Below are positions 49,340-61,152 of a stretch of DNA of 64,000 nt, one piece after another; position 1 is the first letter of the stretch, and each line of letters starts with the position of its first letter. This DNA is from Formicarius rufipectus (lineage: Eukaryota; Chordata; Aves; Passeriformes; Formicariidae), in contig VXAU01000972.1 of assembly GCA_013399695.1 (NCBI GenBank), forward strand, positions 4,053-68,052. The letters run 5' to 3'. A model generated the notes under the pieces. That model made no database searches, had not been told where the DNA came from, and worked only from the letters and a program-made list of their open reading frames with translations. Position numbers and translations under genes: made by a program.

Positions 49340-50000
49340 CCTGGAGCCGTGTTGGACACATCTGAGCCCCGTCCCTGCTCGGGGGGCCCGGGGCTGGCAG
49401 AGCCCGGGGGGGACACACGGGGGACACGGGGCCCGGGACACGGAGGAGCCGCCCCGACCGGGAGCGGGGACTCTGCCCCCCTGAGCCCGTTCTCCTGGAT
49501 TTATGGGAAAGCTCGGACACGCAGGGAAGGCCGAGGTTGGGCTCCTCCGGGTGCCGGACCCGGTCGGTGCCCCGAGGGGAGCCGTGGGAGGACCCTCTCC
49601 CAGCCGAGCTGTGCCCGGCGCGACCCCCGCGTGGGGACCCTTCGCTCCCGCTCCATCCCACCACCCGCTTCTCCTTTTTGGGGGGGTTTCCCCCTCGGGC
49701 CGGGCCCATGCGAGGCATTTTCCTCCCAGCTCGGCCGCGGGGCTCGGTCACCGCCGTGTCCCCTCGAGCAGGGAAGGCTGAGCCCCCCCGGTGCCCCCCG
49801 CGCCCCCGGCCCGCACTCACCGCTCCCACCCGGCCCGGCCCGGCCCGGCTCGGCTCGGCGGGGCCGGCGCTCGCTCCCGGTGCGCTCCCGGTGCTCTCCC
49901 GGCGGCCCTTCGGCTCGTCCTGCCGCTGCACGCCGGGAGATGTAGTCCGGCAGCGCCGGGAGAGGCGGAGCTGCGGGACACGGCGGGGGCGGCTCCGGCA
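49340..50000 (-). promoter_or_regulatory. ORMDL3: ORMDL3 CpG-island promoter and non-coding exon 1
   Basis: GC- and CpG-dense stretch. On the minus strand a donor GTGAGTG follows GGGAGCG at 49821, defining the end of the first exon; it is preceded by repeated GGCCGGGCCGG/GAGCCGAGCC motifs. No TATA is evident. The start of transcription probably lies between about 49850 and 49990. Confidence 0.65.
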
Positions 50001-50164
50001 CTGCGGCCCCCAGGCACGAGTGGGTGCGCGGAGAGGGTGGGAAAACATCCCGTGTCCTCAGGCTGAGGGTGGAGGGACACTGGAGCAGCTTCCCGGAGGA
50101 GCTGTGGCTGCCCCGTCCCTGTAGCCCATGTAGTGTTGCTTTGCCATCGCAGATGGAGAAATAG

Positions 50165-50480
50165 ACTCAGGAGGGGATAATGGGGAGGAATTCTCCCCTG
50201 TGAGAGTGGGCATGGGTTGCCCAGGGAAGCTGTGGCTGTCCCATCACTGGAAGTGTCCAAGGTGGGGTTGGACACTGCTTGGAGAAACCTGGGCTGGTGG
50301 AAGGTGTCCCTGCTGGCTGATCTTTAAGGTCTCTTCTGCCCCAAATCATTCCGTGTGTTAGTTCAGATGGGATATTAGGGATAAATTCTTCCCTGTGAGC
50401 ATGAGGAGGGGCTGGAATGGATTTCCTAGGGAATTTTTTAAGATTCCTTCCCACCCAATCCACTCTGTTCCATGGCTCCG
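50165..50480 (+). repeat. CR1 LINE fragment(s)
   Basis: Two consecutive sense CR1 tails: 'GGGTTGCCCAGGGAAGCTGT', 'CATCACTGGAAGTGTCCAAG', 'GGTGGAAGGTGTCCCTGCTG' and 'CTTCTGCCCCAAATCATTCC'. A second, more decayed piece ends near 50475 ('GATTCCTTCCCACCCAATCC'). Confidence 0.85.
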
Positions 50481-50489
50481 TGCAAATCC

Positions 50490-52310
50490 TGTCAGCAGCG
50501 CTGCGGGACACCCAGCCATGGTCGGGGCTGGGAGGGATCACAGGATTCCAGCGCTGGAGCAGGAGGGGAGAGACCATCTGGCCCCGCTTTTGTTTGCACA
50601 ACCATCAGAGCTCCTCGAGTGGGGCTGGCACTGCCCGTGGGGCCACAGCCATCTGTGCAGGACTCCGTGTGTGCCCGCCAGCTCTGCCAACACCGGAGTC
50701 TCTTTTTGGGCTGCAAGCCCCCTCCCTGGGAGTTGCGCTGGGTCCTGGGCTGAGCCCCCGAGCAGAGCCCCTGGCTGTGTGTGGAGCCTGGAGCGGGTGC
50801 TCCCACTGCCCACCCTGCACACGAGGCTCTGCTGGTGCCACTCGCAGCCCCCTGGCCTGGCACTGACACTTCCAGCCCCCCCCTGCCCACGGTGGGGTCT
50901 GGATGTTGGCCTGAGTGGGTTTACAGCAACACTGAGGTTGACCAGATTGACCCTGTGCCTCCGTGGGTGTCTCAGACTGAGCTGTGCATCCTGACCATGT
51001 CTGCATCCATCCAGCCTCAGCTCCAGCTGCTCATCCAGTTCTTTGCTGGGCATGGTGAGGGCACGGAGACCCTGCCAGCTGCCTGGGTGTCACACGCTGG
51101 CACCACACTGCTGGCAGGGCACAGGGTCACTTCTCAGAGCCAGAGCTCGGCAGTGTCTGCTTCTGAAGGGCTTTGGGCACAGAGAGATGCACACACGTGG
51201 GTGAAGCAGATGCAGGGACACTGATGGGTGCTGTGGCTGCCACCCTGGTGAGCCCTGTCCCTGCCCAGCTCCTCCAGGGTGCCCCCATGGCAGGGCACGG
51301 TGTGGGGATGCCGGTGTGCGGAGGCGGGGGATCCCATGGGATCCGGCCCTGCTTTGCAGGAGATCCACGCACTCACAGCAGGCTCTATTTTTATCCCTCT
51401 CCTGCCTGACTGAGCAGCTCCCTGCGCGGTGACATCTAATTTAGCAGCTTCCCCGCACCCCGCTGGCTCCGCACGTGAGGGGGAAGCACAATGCAGCAGC
51501 TATTTTTAAACGCCCATAAATATTCATCCCTCTCTGTGATGCAGCAGCCGCCGCTGCCGGTGCGAGCGCGGGGGGGACCCGCTCCCTTGGGCTCCCCACA
51601 AAGCATTCACCTGCCCGGGGAACGCCGGCACCGGGGGCGGGGGTTTCCCCGGGGGATCCGGCCCCACTCGCTCACCGGCAGCCGCTCCCCCGTTCCTCCC
51701 GTGCCCAGGGCGGGCTGTTCCCGGGTGGATTCCCAGGATTCGCTCGCTCGCTCCCGGTGCCGGGCCGTGCTCAGCTCCCGCTCTCCCGGCGGCCAGTCCC
51801 GCTGCCCGGTCGATGCTGGTTATATTTAGCTTCGTGGTGGCAGCGAGGAGCCGATTCTGACTATTTTTAGCCATCCTGCGGTGGGAAGGGTCTGCGTGGG
51901 TAGTGCTGCACTGCAGGTTTTGGGCTGGTGGGTGCCGTGCCCTCCACGTGGGACCCCCATGGAGCTGCTCCTGCTCCTGCAGCCGGGGCCATCCACCCTC
52001 TCTGGGTCCCAGCGCAAGACCCTCGAGCCCCTGACGGTCACCTCAGCCCCTCGGCCCCATCCCACAGCAGGTGGGGGCTGCTCCTATGCCGCCACATCCC
52101 AGCCCCGCTCTCGCTCCGTGCGCGGCTCTGGGTGGCACTGGAAATGGTGATGGGCAGCACGAAGCTGCTCTGCTCCCCAGTGGAATGGGGACACACCAAA
52201 GAAGTGCCCAGGAGCACCGACTGTGGCTGTCGGGTGCTGTCTGACGGGCTCTGGCTGTCCCAGGGCAGCACTGCCCACTGATCCTGGCACTGGTCCGGCA
52301 ACGGGCTTGG
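50490..52310. other. ORMDL3-LRRC3C intergenic region
   Basis: Lies between two divergent genes. No exon was identified. It includes a MEF2-motif cluster (51500-51870) and GC-rich flanking sequence, and is a reasonable place for shared regulatory elements. Confidence 0.45.
51500..51870. promoter_or_regulatory. Cluster of three MEF2-consensus sites
   Basis: CTATTTTTAA (51500-51509), TTATATTTAG (51820-51829) and CTATTTTTAG (51861-51870) each fit YTAWWWWTAR. A near-match CTATTTTTAT occurs at 51384. They stand out as AT islands in GC-rich sequence. Function is inferred from motif matches only. Confidence 0.4.
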
Positions 52311-52317
52311 CTCGGGC

Positions 52318-52500
52318 CATGGAATCATCAAAAAGACCTCCAAGATCATCAACTCCGACCACTAACCCAGCACTGTCACCTTCACCACTAAACCGTGTCC
52401 TGAGGTGCCACATCCACATGGTTTCTGAACAGTTCCAGGGTCCGTGCCCCAGCGATGGCCCGGCCCGGCAGAGCGCTGAGGGCTTCAGGGAGCGCGGGGG
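52318..52500 (-). repeat. CR1 LINE 3' fragment
   Basis: Antisense tail on plus: 'CATGGAATCATCAAAAAGAC', 'CAAGATCATCAACTCCGACC', 'GAGGTGCCACATCCACATGG', 'CTGAACAGTTCCAGGGT'. Lies 2.5 kb upstream of the LRRC3C exon. Confidence 0.85.
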
Positions 52501-52559
52501 TCTCCGGGGACCATCTGCCCGCGGCTGTGTCTGGCTGCCGTCAGGTTCCCTTCCCCTAA

Positions 52560-52954
52560 TTGAGCCGAGATCCAGGCCAGGCGCCTCCTAAATGGTTTAT
52601 CCTCTCGGAGCAGCGGGAGAACGTCAGTGCTCGGGGCCGGGACAGCGGGAGCCTCGTCCTGCCCGGCGGCCCCGGTAACGGCGGTCGCTCTCCATGGTCC
52701 TGAGCCGGCCCCGCCGGTGCCCCGGGGCGGCGGGACCCCGAACCCCGGCCCAGCCCAGCGACCCCGGGCTGGGGCAGCCCTGGGCTGGGCTGGGGACCTG
52801 CTCGGGCTCCCCCGGCTCCCGCCCCCACCGGTGCCGCCGCCGCGGGTCGGGTTTCTCCGAGTAAGCGATGCCGGTGCCTGGCGGGGAGGGCACCGTGACC
52901 CCGCCGGGGTGGGAGGGGAGGGGGCCTGCTCCCTCCGAGGGGCTGGGGGGGGGG
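52560..52954 (+). promoter_or_regulatory. LRRC3C: CpG-rich region upstream of LRRC3C
   Basis: CpG-dense sequence leading into a G homopolymer and the gap at 52955. It is a plausible CpG-island promoter and first exon for LRRC3C, but no splice donor could be assigned. Confidence 0.35.
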
Positions 52955-53418
52955 NNNNNNNNNNNNNNNNNNNNNNNNNNNNNNNNNNNNNNNNNNNNNN
53001 NNNNNNNNNNNNNNNNNNNNNNNNNNNNNNNNNNNNNNNNNNNNNNNNNNNNNNNNNNNNNNNNNNNNNNNNNNNNNNNNNNNNNNNNNNNNNNNNNNNN
53101 NNNNNNNNNNNNNNNNNNNNNNNNNNNNNNNNNNNNNNNNNNNNNNNNNNNNNNNNNNNNNNNNNNNNNNNNNNNNNNNNNNNNNNNNNNNNNNNNNNNN
53201 NNNNNNNNNNNNNNNNNNNNNNNNNNNNNNNNNNNNNNNNNNNNNNNNNNNNNNNNNNNNNNNNNNNNNNNNNNNNNNNNNNNNNNNNNNNNNNNNNNNN
53301 NNNNNNNNNNNNNNNNNNNNNNNNNNNNNNNNNNNNNNNNNNNNNNNNNNNNNNNNNNNNNNNNNNNNNNNNNNNNNNNNNNNNNNNNNNNNNNNNNNNN
53401 NNNNNNNNNNNNNNNNNN
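52955..53418. other. Assembly gap (464 N)
   Basis: The N block begins directly after a run of ten G and ends in GC-rich sequence. Any apparent reading frame crossing it is meaningless. Confidence 0.95.
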
Positions 53419-54930
53419 GGGGTCGGGCTGGGACCCCCGCGCCCTGCTGCGGGCTGGGAACTCCGCGGTGGGAAAGGGGCTGGCTGTGCCCGTCCTCGCT
53501 GCGGTGTCTGGTCCGCATCCCACCCGCGAGGGTGTCGCCGTCCAGTGGATGAAGCATCCCCATCCCGGGGCACCAGGTCCCGGCTCAGTCCGGTGGTTAC
53601 CCGGGCAGCGGGAGGAGGCTCCCGGGGGGCTGCGTTTGCTTCAGGCTACCACCGGCACACTTGGTGGGCTGGTGCAGTGTGGGGCTCTGGGATCTCGATG
53701 CCCTTGGGGTCCTCTGAGCTCTGATCCCCGCTCAGGACCCCCTTGGATCCCGGGGGCTCTGGCAGCGCAGGGGTCGGCTCTGCACAGGTGTGACCTTGGG
53801 GTGTTTTGGCGCGACAGGGCTGGGTGACAGTGCCCAGAGCTCGGGGTGCTGTGCTTTGGGGGCCACCCTTAGGGGGACACCTCTACCCCACACCGGAGAG
53901 CCCCAGCCAACACCCCGAAAAGGATTTGCCGGTGTTGGGGTGCTCCGGGGAGCGGGAGGAGGTGGGACCAGCAGCAGCTCTCCCCAGCGGGTGCCTGGTG
54001 GCACAGCACGGGGCTCCCGCAGCACAAAGCTCTGCCTGACAGGGCGCCACAGGCGCCTGTTTGCTCCGATGTCTTTGACTGTGGGATGGTGGGAGACCAC
54101 CTGGATTCTCCCTCCAGGGCTCCACCACTGCAGGGACGGGGCCCCTAGACGTGGTAAGACCCCGGGCTGGGAGAGCCGGGCAGCGCTCGGAGCGCTCGGA
54201 CAAGACCCTTATCTGCTGCCACCACCCTGGGAACTCGCTGCACGCTCAGCTCCTGTGAATTTCCTTTTTCTGTTTTTGTTTCTTTCCTGCTGACGTTTTT
54301 CCCCTCCGGAATCAAGGGCTCCATGGGGCCCACGGCTACAGGGTGGTGTGGGCAGCCCGACCCCACGGCCGGGGTGGCAGCGGGCAGGGCACAGGGGCAC
54401 CCAGCGCCCACCTGTGCCAGTCCCCTCGACAGGAGGGAACCCTGCGAGTGTCCGCGTGTGCCGCGGGCGCTGCCGGAGAGCGGAGCCGGGAACCTGCGGA
54501 GCCGCTGCCCGCACATGTTTCCCATGGCATTCCCCGGGGGCTGCCGGCAGCGGCCGCTCGCCCAGAGCCAGGGCTCGCTCTGGTGCGTCCTGCGGCCGCC
54601 GCAGGATGGATCGGCCTCCTGCGAGCAGCGATCGCAGCGCCGTGACCTTGGCAGGGCGGGAGCTCACCCCCGCCTCTGGCTCAGCCCGAGCGCCTCCGCT
54701 TGTTACAGCTCAGCTGCCGGCGCAGGAGACGTGCTCAGCCCCTGGGGCCTGATCCTGCCTCGCAGGAGCCCGGAGCGAGGGCATTGAGCGGGATGGGGGG
54801 ATTCGTGAGCCGTGACGGCTGTCCCGGTCCCCATCCCTGTCCCATGGCCAGGGGCAGGCGCGGTGCCCAGCGACGGTTCTGCTCCTGTCCCACCCTGGCC
54901 TGACGCCGTCCCCTTGCTGTCGCCTTTCAG
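53419..54930. other. LRRC3C 5' flank or intron
   Basis: GC-rich; no coding exon was identified. The end of this stretch (GTCGCCTTTCAG, to 54930) is a convincing splice acceptor, so at least part of it is an LRRC3C intron whose upstream exon I could not place. Confidence 0.5.
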
Positions 54931-55029
54931 ATGTGCCGAGCCCAGCTGAAGCCCCGGTGGGTGTGAGGAAGGCAAAGGCAGCGCTGTATGATGCCTGTGG
55001 CAGAGCGGGTCCTCCTCCGCCCGGTCACC

Positions 55030-55785
55030 ATGGGGCTGCTCCTGCAGAGCCTTCTCCTCCTCCTCCTCCTCCTGGGCTGCTGCCTCCGCCCGACCACTGC
55101 CTTCCCCAAGGGCTGCTACCCCTCAGAAGAGGAGGGGCTGAAGACCTTCCGCTGCAGCAACGCTCGGCTGACCGAGGTCCCCAGGGACATCCCCAACGAC
55201 ACCAACAAGCTCTACCTGGACTCCAACCAAATCCCCTTCCTCCCACGTGACGCCTTCCGGGACCTGCCGCTCCTGCTGGAGCTGGATCTGTCCCACAACG
55301 CCATCTCCAGCATCGAGAGTGGGGCTTTCCGGGGCTTGGCAGAGCACCTGCACTCCCTGGACTTGTCTTCCAACAGGCTGGTGTCGGTCAGCAAAGATGC
55401 CTTCAGCAACCTGAAGGCCAAGGTGAACCTGTCCAACAACCCGTGGCTGTGTGACTGTCGGCTGCAGGAGCTGATCCGCACCGTGGAGCTGGTGTCCGGC
55501 TCCTCGGGTGGCATCGTGTGCGACTCCTCGGTGCAGGAGGAGCACGTGGGCAAAGCCTTCCTGCAGGTCATCGCCGACACGGACTTCTGCAACGTGTACA
55601 AGAAGACCACGGACATCGCCATGCTGGTCACCATGTTCGGCTGGTTCGCCATGGTGATCTCCTACCTGGTGTACTACGTGCGGCAGAACCAGGAGGACGC
55701 CCGGAGGCACCTGGAGTACCTCAAGTCGCTGCCCAGCAAACAGCGACGCTCAGAGGAGTCGTCCACCATCAGCACTGTGGTGTGA
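55030..55785 (+). CDS. LRRC3C: Leucine-rich repeat-containing protein 3C
   Basis: Small single-pass membrane protein of the LRRC3 family; molecular role unknown. The frame gives 251 residues from the ATG at 55030, which has a strong Kozak context (CACCATGG) and is followed directly by a signal peptide (MGLLLQ then poly-Leu). Upstream in-frame ATGs at 54988 and 54991 would add 14 residues ahead of the signal peptide and are less likely. Order of parts: signal peptide 1 to about 24; LRR N-cap with two cysteines (KGCYP, FRCSN); about three LRRs (LYLDSNQI, LDLSHNAI, LDLSSNRL); C-cap (NNPWLCDC); a transmembrane segment near residues 198-220 (AMLVTMFGWFAMVISYLVYY); and a cytosolic tail ending STISTVV, a possible PDZ ligand. 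The coding region is a single exon, as in LRRC3 and LRRC3B. LRRC3C is chosen over its paralogues by its place beside ORMDL3. Confidence 0.88.
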   Translation: MGLLLQSLLLLLLLLGCCLRPTTAFPKGCYPSEEEGLKTFRCSNARLTEVPRDIPNDTNKLYLDSNQIPFLPRDAFRDLPLLLELDLSHNAISSIESGAFRGLAEHLHSLDLSSNRLVSVSKDAFSNLKAKVNLSNNPWLCDCRLQELIRTVELVSGSSGGIVCDSSVQEEHVGKAFLQVIADTDFCNVYKKTTDIAMLVTMFGWFAMVISYLVYYVRQNQEDARRHLEYLKSLPSKQRRSEESSTISTVV

Positions 55786-57521
55786 GCCCCGGCACCCCGT
55801 GGGACACGGGGACATGCAGAGCAGGGACCGACCACTTGGGGGGCTTGTCACGGCTGCAGGAGCTGCCACCAGCCACCGGCATTGCACACAGGGACTCGTG
55901 GATGTGTTGAGTTCTCCTCCTGGCAGCGGGAGCCGCGGCCGGTGAGTGCCTGGCTCTGGTGGCTGGGGATGGATATTGGCCATGAGCACGGAGCATCCGC
56001 AGAGTCCTCCCGTGTTATGGGGGACTGGAGCAATCTGGAGCATCCCCCTGGCGCGTGGTCATTGCTCCAAACGACCTGGACATTTGGACTTCATCTAAAA
56101 CTTTTGTACTTCCTTTGCAGAGATCCCCTGGGGCATTAATGGAATCGGTGTTTCCCTCGCTCACGGTGTGGGCTGGGCTGAGGGGGCAGTGGGGAGGAGC
56201 AGGATGGCTCTGAGGACAGTGCCCTGTTGGGTCACCAGCCCTGGGGGCCACGGGCTGTCAGTGCAGCTAGCAGGACCAAAGGGCGGCGTGGGAGCTGGGG
56301 ACACACCAACTGGGAGAGCCCAGAGGCGGCTCCAGCTCTCGTGCTGGGTGATGCTGCTCCACCTCCCGTTTCGGCCCCTGCTGCTCCCTGGCCCTTCCCA
56401 GCACACCCAGGCGAGGGGTGTGGGGGTCCCCACTCAGAGATGGGGTCACTGATGAGCAAACTCAGAGCCTTCCCCCTCAGAACATGGGGAATAAGAACCA
56501 GATGGGGAATGAGCTCCCCTGGGCAGAGCCCTCTGGGGCTGCCAAGAGGTGTGGGTGCTGATGGAGGGGAACTGACGGGTCCCTGCTGGGATGTCAGGGG
56601 AGTGGGTTTCCCCTCGGTGCTCCCTGGGGACCACGTGGGTGGGTGTTTGCAGCACCCTCAGCCCCTGCACGCATCGGCTGCCAGACGGGAGTTCCCACCA
56701 CACAAGCTGCCGACCGGTCACTGTGACAGCAAATGGGATGGAAGGAGCTGCTGAAGCTCCTCCTCCGCCCTCTCCCCACTCCCACACCACTGGCAGAAGC
56801 CTGAATCTGCCCTAAAAATGCTTCAAAATTTCCTTCTGGAAACTTCCAGTGTGGGGCTGCAGGTTCCCAGTGGCGGTGGCAAAGGTGAGGCTGGGCATGG
56901 GGCTGGCACAGGTGGGGGTCAGTGCCCACCTTTGGGTGTGCAAGGTCCAAGTGGCAACTCAGAGCAAAGCCAGAGCAGACCCAGACTCTTCCACCTGCGT
57001 GTCTGGTCCCTGGGAGAGCTGGTTTTGCCGATTTTGGCCTTTTTTTAAACCAACTGAAGCTAAACTGCCTTAATTCACCACGAGCACCAACCAAAGCTGC
57101 TTGAACCATCTCTGTACCGGGCCAGACCTGGCCCAGCTTCAGCCCCTGTTGCGGGCAGTGTGTTTTGGCACAGGCAGGGCTCCAGTCCCAGCCCCTGCCC
57201 CTTCTCCCGGTGCCATCGGGAGCCGTGGGACGGAGCCGGCCGGGAGCAGTGCCCGCCCCCTTCCACAAGTGCCTAATTCCAGCGCAGACCAGGAGCTCTG
57301 CAACGCACAAACACCTCGGCCGCACCTCCCCACGGGCGTCCCCGCAGCCCCACGGCAGCTCCTTCCCCCTCTACAACGGGCTGCGGAGAAAAGGGGCTGG
57401 GGGGACCCGGGGCTGCTCCCCCCATGGTGGCCACTCGTGCCTGTGGCGTGGGGGCCGCCAGGACCACCCGACCCATCCGTGTTCGGTGTAAGGGACCTTT
57501 TACGTTCTTACTTTGTACAAC

Positions 57522-57527
57522 AATAAA
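57522..57527 (+). terminator. LRRC3C: LRRC3C poly(A) signal
   Basis: AATAAA in ACAACAATAAAGTTGGC, followed about 30 bases later by GT-rich text (GGTGTGCTCTGGGGTTTGTG), a good cleavage context. The 3' UTR would be about 1.75 kb. Confidence 0.8.
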
Positions 57528-59329
57528 GTTGGCTTTCCCTTTGGAGCCGGTTCCCGGTGTGCTCTGGGGTTTGTGTCCGCGGGGCACCGAGCCCCGGTGA
57601 CGCTGTGGCCGCACAGGAGGGACAGAGGTGCCCGTCACAGCCCATGTCCTGCCGGGCTGGCACTGACAGAAACAGGACACCTGGTCCCGGTGGTAACTCT
57701 GCCCCAGCCTTCGGTAATGAACACCCCGTGGCTCGGCTCAGGTCGCTGGCACGGTGCCGGTCCCCGCGTCACCCAGGACCCTGCGGAGCTGTTTCCCAGG
57801 GCCCTGCTCCGCTCCCCGCCCTCCTGTCCCCCCTTGGAGCAGAGCCTGGCATCATGTGGCACACTGGGCAGAACCATGACAGCCAGGAGGGACAGCCCTT
57901 CTGACACCACAGTCCCACCAATCCGCACGAGTGACCTCTCTGGTCCCGGTTTACTGGAGCCTCTCGCCGTGTGATCCACGCTGGAATGTCGTGCCGTGGG
58001 AGGTGCAGCCCAGGCCCTAACGCACAGTGACAGCTCCCGTTCGCGGGACATTAACCGTGTTTGTCACTCGCTGTGTCCCCGGGCTCTGGAGCAGATGGCT
58101 GCTGTCCCCTGCCTTGGTCACTCCCTGGGGACCCTCCTCCTGCAGCCCTGGGAGCAGCTGGGAAGGGCTGGAGGACACGCAGGACACGTGGCCCTGGCTG
58201 TCACCTCATCTCCCTGGAGTCCTGCCGGTGTCCCCCCACGGGGTGGGTGACACCAAATCATCCAGGATGATGCAGGCCAGCCCTGCTCCATCCTGTATCC
58301 TGCCCGTGGAATTATTCGTAGGGAAACCACCAGGCTCGTTACAGTCCATGCTAATGAGCATGGGGGAAAGGAGGTGGATTCCAAGAGTTTGGCTGGTTGT
58401 GGGACAACCCCTGGTCTGTGTGGGTGTATTGGGGGATAAAATATATAAGAAACCACTTAAAAATCTGCAATAAGCTTTGGGAAGGTAACTCAGTCTGGGA
58501 TGGATGGAATTGTGTAGGATTTAGTCTGTCAGTAGTACTGGGTACTTAAGCAGGTGTGGCAGGGAGTGAAGAAGAACTGGGATTAGCAGGATATTTCCAG
58601 GTTCCTGTGGCTGAGCCAGGGTGTTGAGGCTCTTTGGATGTGGGGTGTGGGGCTGCAGCCTGATGGAGGGCTCAGATCCCAAGGAGGGGTTTTTCTCATC
58701 CCACTCGTTCCCGCAGAGAGGTCCTATGGCCAGATCCTGGCTGGCAGCCGGTGCTTGGCATTGGTGGATGTGAGGGCTCAGCGTTCCAGTCAACACTTCT
58801 CCTTCAGCAAGGAATTAGAATCATCCCTTTTAATCCCCATCTCTGGGTGATTCGTTTCCTGACGCAGATTTATGCGCAGGGATCAGCAGCAGGAGCATTA
58901 GCAGCGTGACCTCCTTCCTCGGCGTTCCAGCGCCGCTAAATCTCCGTTATTAACTTCCAAGGAGCTCCACCCGCCCGCGCCGGGCGGGTCATTCCCTGCT
59001 CTCCTCTCCAGGATGGAGGGAAATGTGTCACTGGGGCAAGAGCTACGACCCGAATCCGCCTGGCGGGGACGACTCTTTGCCTGCCTGACCCTGAAATCCC
59101 TGGGAATACAGGGAGGGAGTGATGCTCCTGGGAAGCCGCCGGGATATTCGACACCAGGGGTCACCCTGCTCGTGGGTCTGTCCTCCCAACAGCGGGGCCG
59201 GGGGTGCTCTGGGAGAGTGTTTTGGGAGAAGGTTTTGGGAGAAGCTGTTTTTCCCAGAATGCGAGTGGAGCGTGTTTCACAGCAGCGGCCCCAGACTGCA
59301 TCCTGAACTTTGGACTGATTAGATTTCCA

Positions 59330-59560
59330 AGAGGGAAGGAAGGATGTCTAATTGTTTCATTTCCACAATTACAAAAATATTTATCAATAATTAGGAGTGA
59401 TGGCAGTGATTACACTGGGATTAAAGCCGGGCTACACTTCATCACCAGCCTTTCACTCCAGAAATATCCATTTACAGCTACATTGCTGCCAATAATGAAT
59501 CACCCCCGTTCACTGCCTGCACAGGACTCATTAATCCCGTGCTGCTGGTGGTTCTAGGAA
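59330..59560. promoter_or_regulatory. AT-rich candidate conserved non-coding element
   Basis: A low-CpG, TAAT-rich block inside GC-rich sequence, with homeodomain-like cores (ATCAATAATTAG, CCAATAATGAATC, CTCATTAATCCC) and no long reading frame. Conservation cannot be tested here. Confidence 0.25.
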
Positions 59561-61152
59561 AGCTGCTGGGCAGAACATGTGTTTACTGGGCTTGGGCAGG
59601 AGGAAATTTAATTTCAGTGGGTAGGAAAGTGAAGCAGAGCTAAAATCACAAGAGCACTTCCTGTGCCTGTGGTTCAGAGTTCTGGGGTTCAGCTGCTCAC
59701 ACGCTCTCCTCTGGACTCCCTGGTGATTTCCCTCTCATCCCTTTTCCAAGCCAGGCATTGCTGAGCCCAGGGATCATTTTCCAACAGTCATTTTCAAGAC
59801 AAAGTTGTGCCTGTTAATAAAATTCTGGGACCCTCCAAGTTTTCCCTCTCAGATGGAAATATCATCTTTCCAGGTATTTTTCCAGCCTCAGAAGACACAG
59901 AGCACCCAACATCCACAGGCTGGGGCTTGTGTCCCTCCTTTGGTGAGAGCACTGTGGGGCTGTGGCACCTTCAGTGCAGGCTCTTGGGATCAGAAGGGAC
60001 ACTCTCAACTGTCAGCCAAGTTTTGTTTCAAGCCATTTTCCACCAAAGGGGCTCCTGGATGAGTCCCTGGGGAGATTGGTCAGGGCTGCATCACATCCAT
60101 CCCAAGAGTGCTTGGGATGTGCCACTCCCAGGGCACCTGGTCTGGCTCCTCACCACAGCCCCTCCCCTTAAAACCTGCTGAGCAGTGGCCTCGAGCTGTG
60201 TCCGGTTGGTGCCCCGGGTGGCTCTGTAGCCCCTTCAACTCCTCCTGTCTTAAATTTAGAAGGAAATCTGGATTGTGGGATAATAAAGCTGCTGCAGGGA
60301 GTTACAAAACGCCCTCCCCGCTGGAGCAGAGGTGTCACTGTCATCCACAGGACATGGCCCATCATCACTCCAGCTCTGTAGTGAGTTCTTGAACACGTGT
60401 TCCTTTAAGTGTTTCTCAAGTGGGTCGTTCCAGGCAGCTCTGATGGGAAAACAATGGGCTGCAGCTTCCAGCTGGCAGATTATCCCTGTTATTTTTGTGA
60501 TTTGTGGATGTTTCAAAGCTCTTGTGTGCTGTTGGTATGTGCTGAGATCCTGGAGGCCTTTGTGGAGAAGGGGACAGGAAGTTTGAAGTTCTAAATTTGT
60601 TATTTGTGAGGATTTCTCAGCACTCCCGAGGTGTTGTGATGGCTCTTGGCACAGAGACAGGTCAGAGCTGTGGGAATGGGGTAGGTTCTAGCAGGGGCTC
60701 AGAGAGGGGTAGTGGGGGATCCCCCAACTCACCCAGAGCATCAGGTACAGCCCAGGTTTCCCTCATTCCTGCTATGAAGCCAGAGCAGAAGAGGACTTGA
60801 GGAGGATTTAAGGAGGTAAGGAAGGATCTCACAGTTCCTGGTGAGCTGTTGCAGCTGTGGGAGGCAAAGAGGGATGGGAACAGTTAAAGTGAGGTGAGAG
60901 CTGATCACAGTGGTTTGTAAATCCTGAGTCGGGACAGGGAATAGAATGAGGTGTGAAGGGTGGTGTCAGCAATAAAAGGTTCAGCTGCCATCCCAGGCAC
61001 AGAGCTCCAGCTGGATGCAGGGGAATTTCAACCAGGAAAGGGAAGAGGGAAGCCATTTCTTGTCACTTTTTCCTGAGTCTACACAGAATTATTGACACAA
61101 ACCCCTCTGTAATGTGATACTCAAATTTTTGATGTATTTTTCTACTTTTAGA

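Noticed and set aside
52485..53827. Several 300-360 codon frames around the second gap
   Set aside because: Translation of N plus GC-rich CpG-island sequence; no conserved motif.
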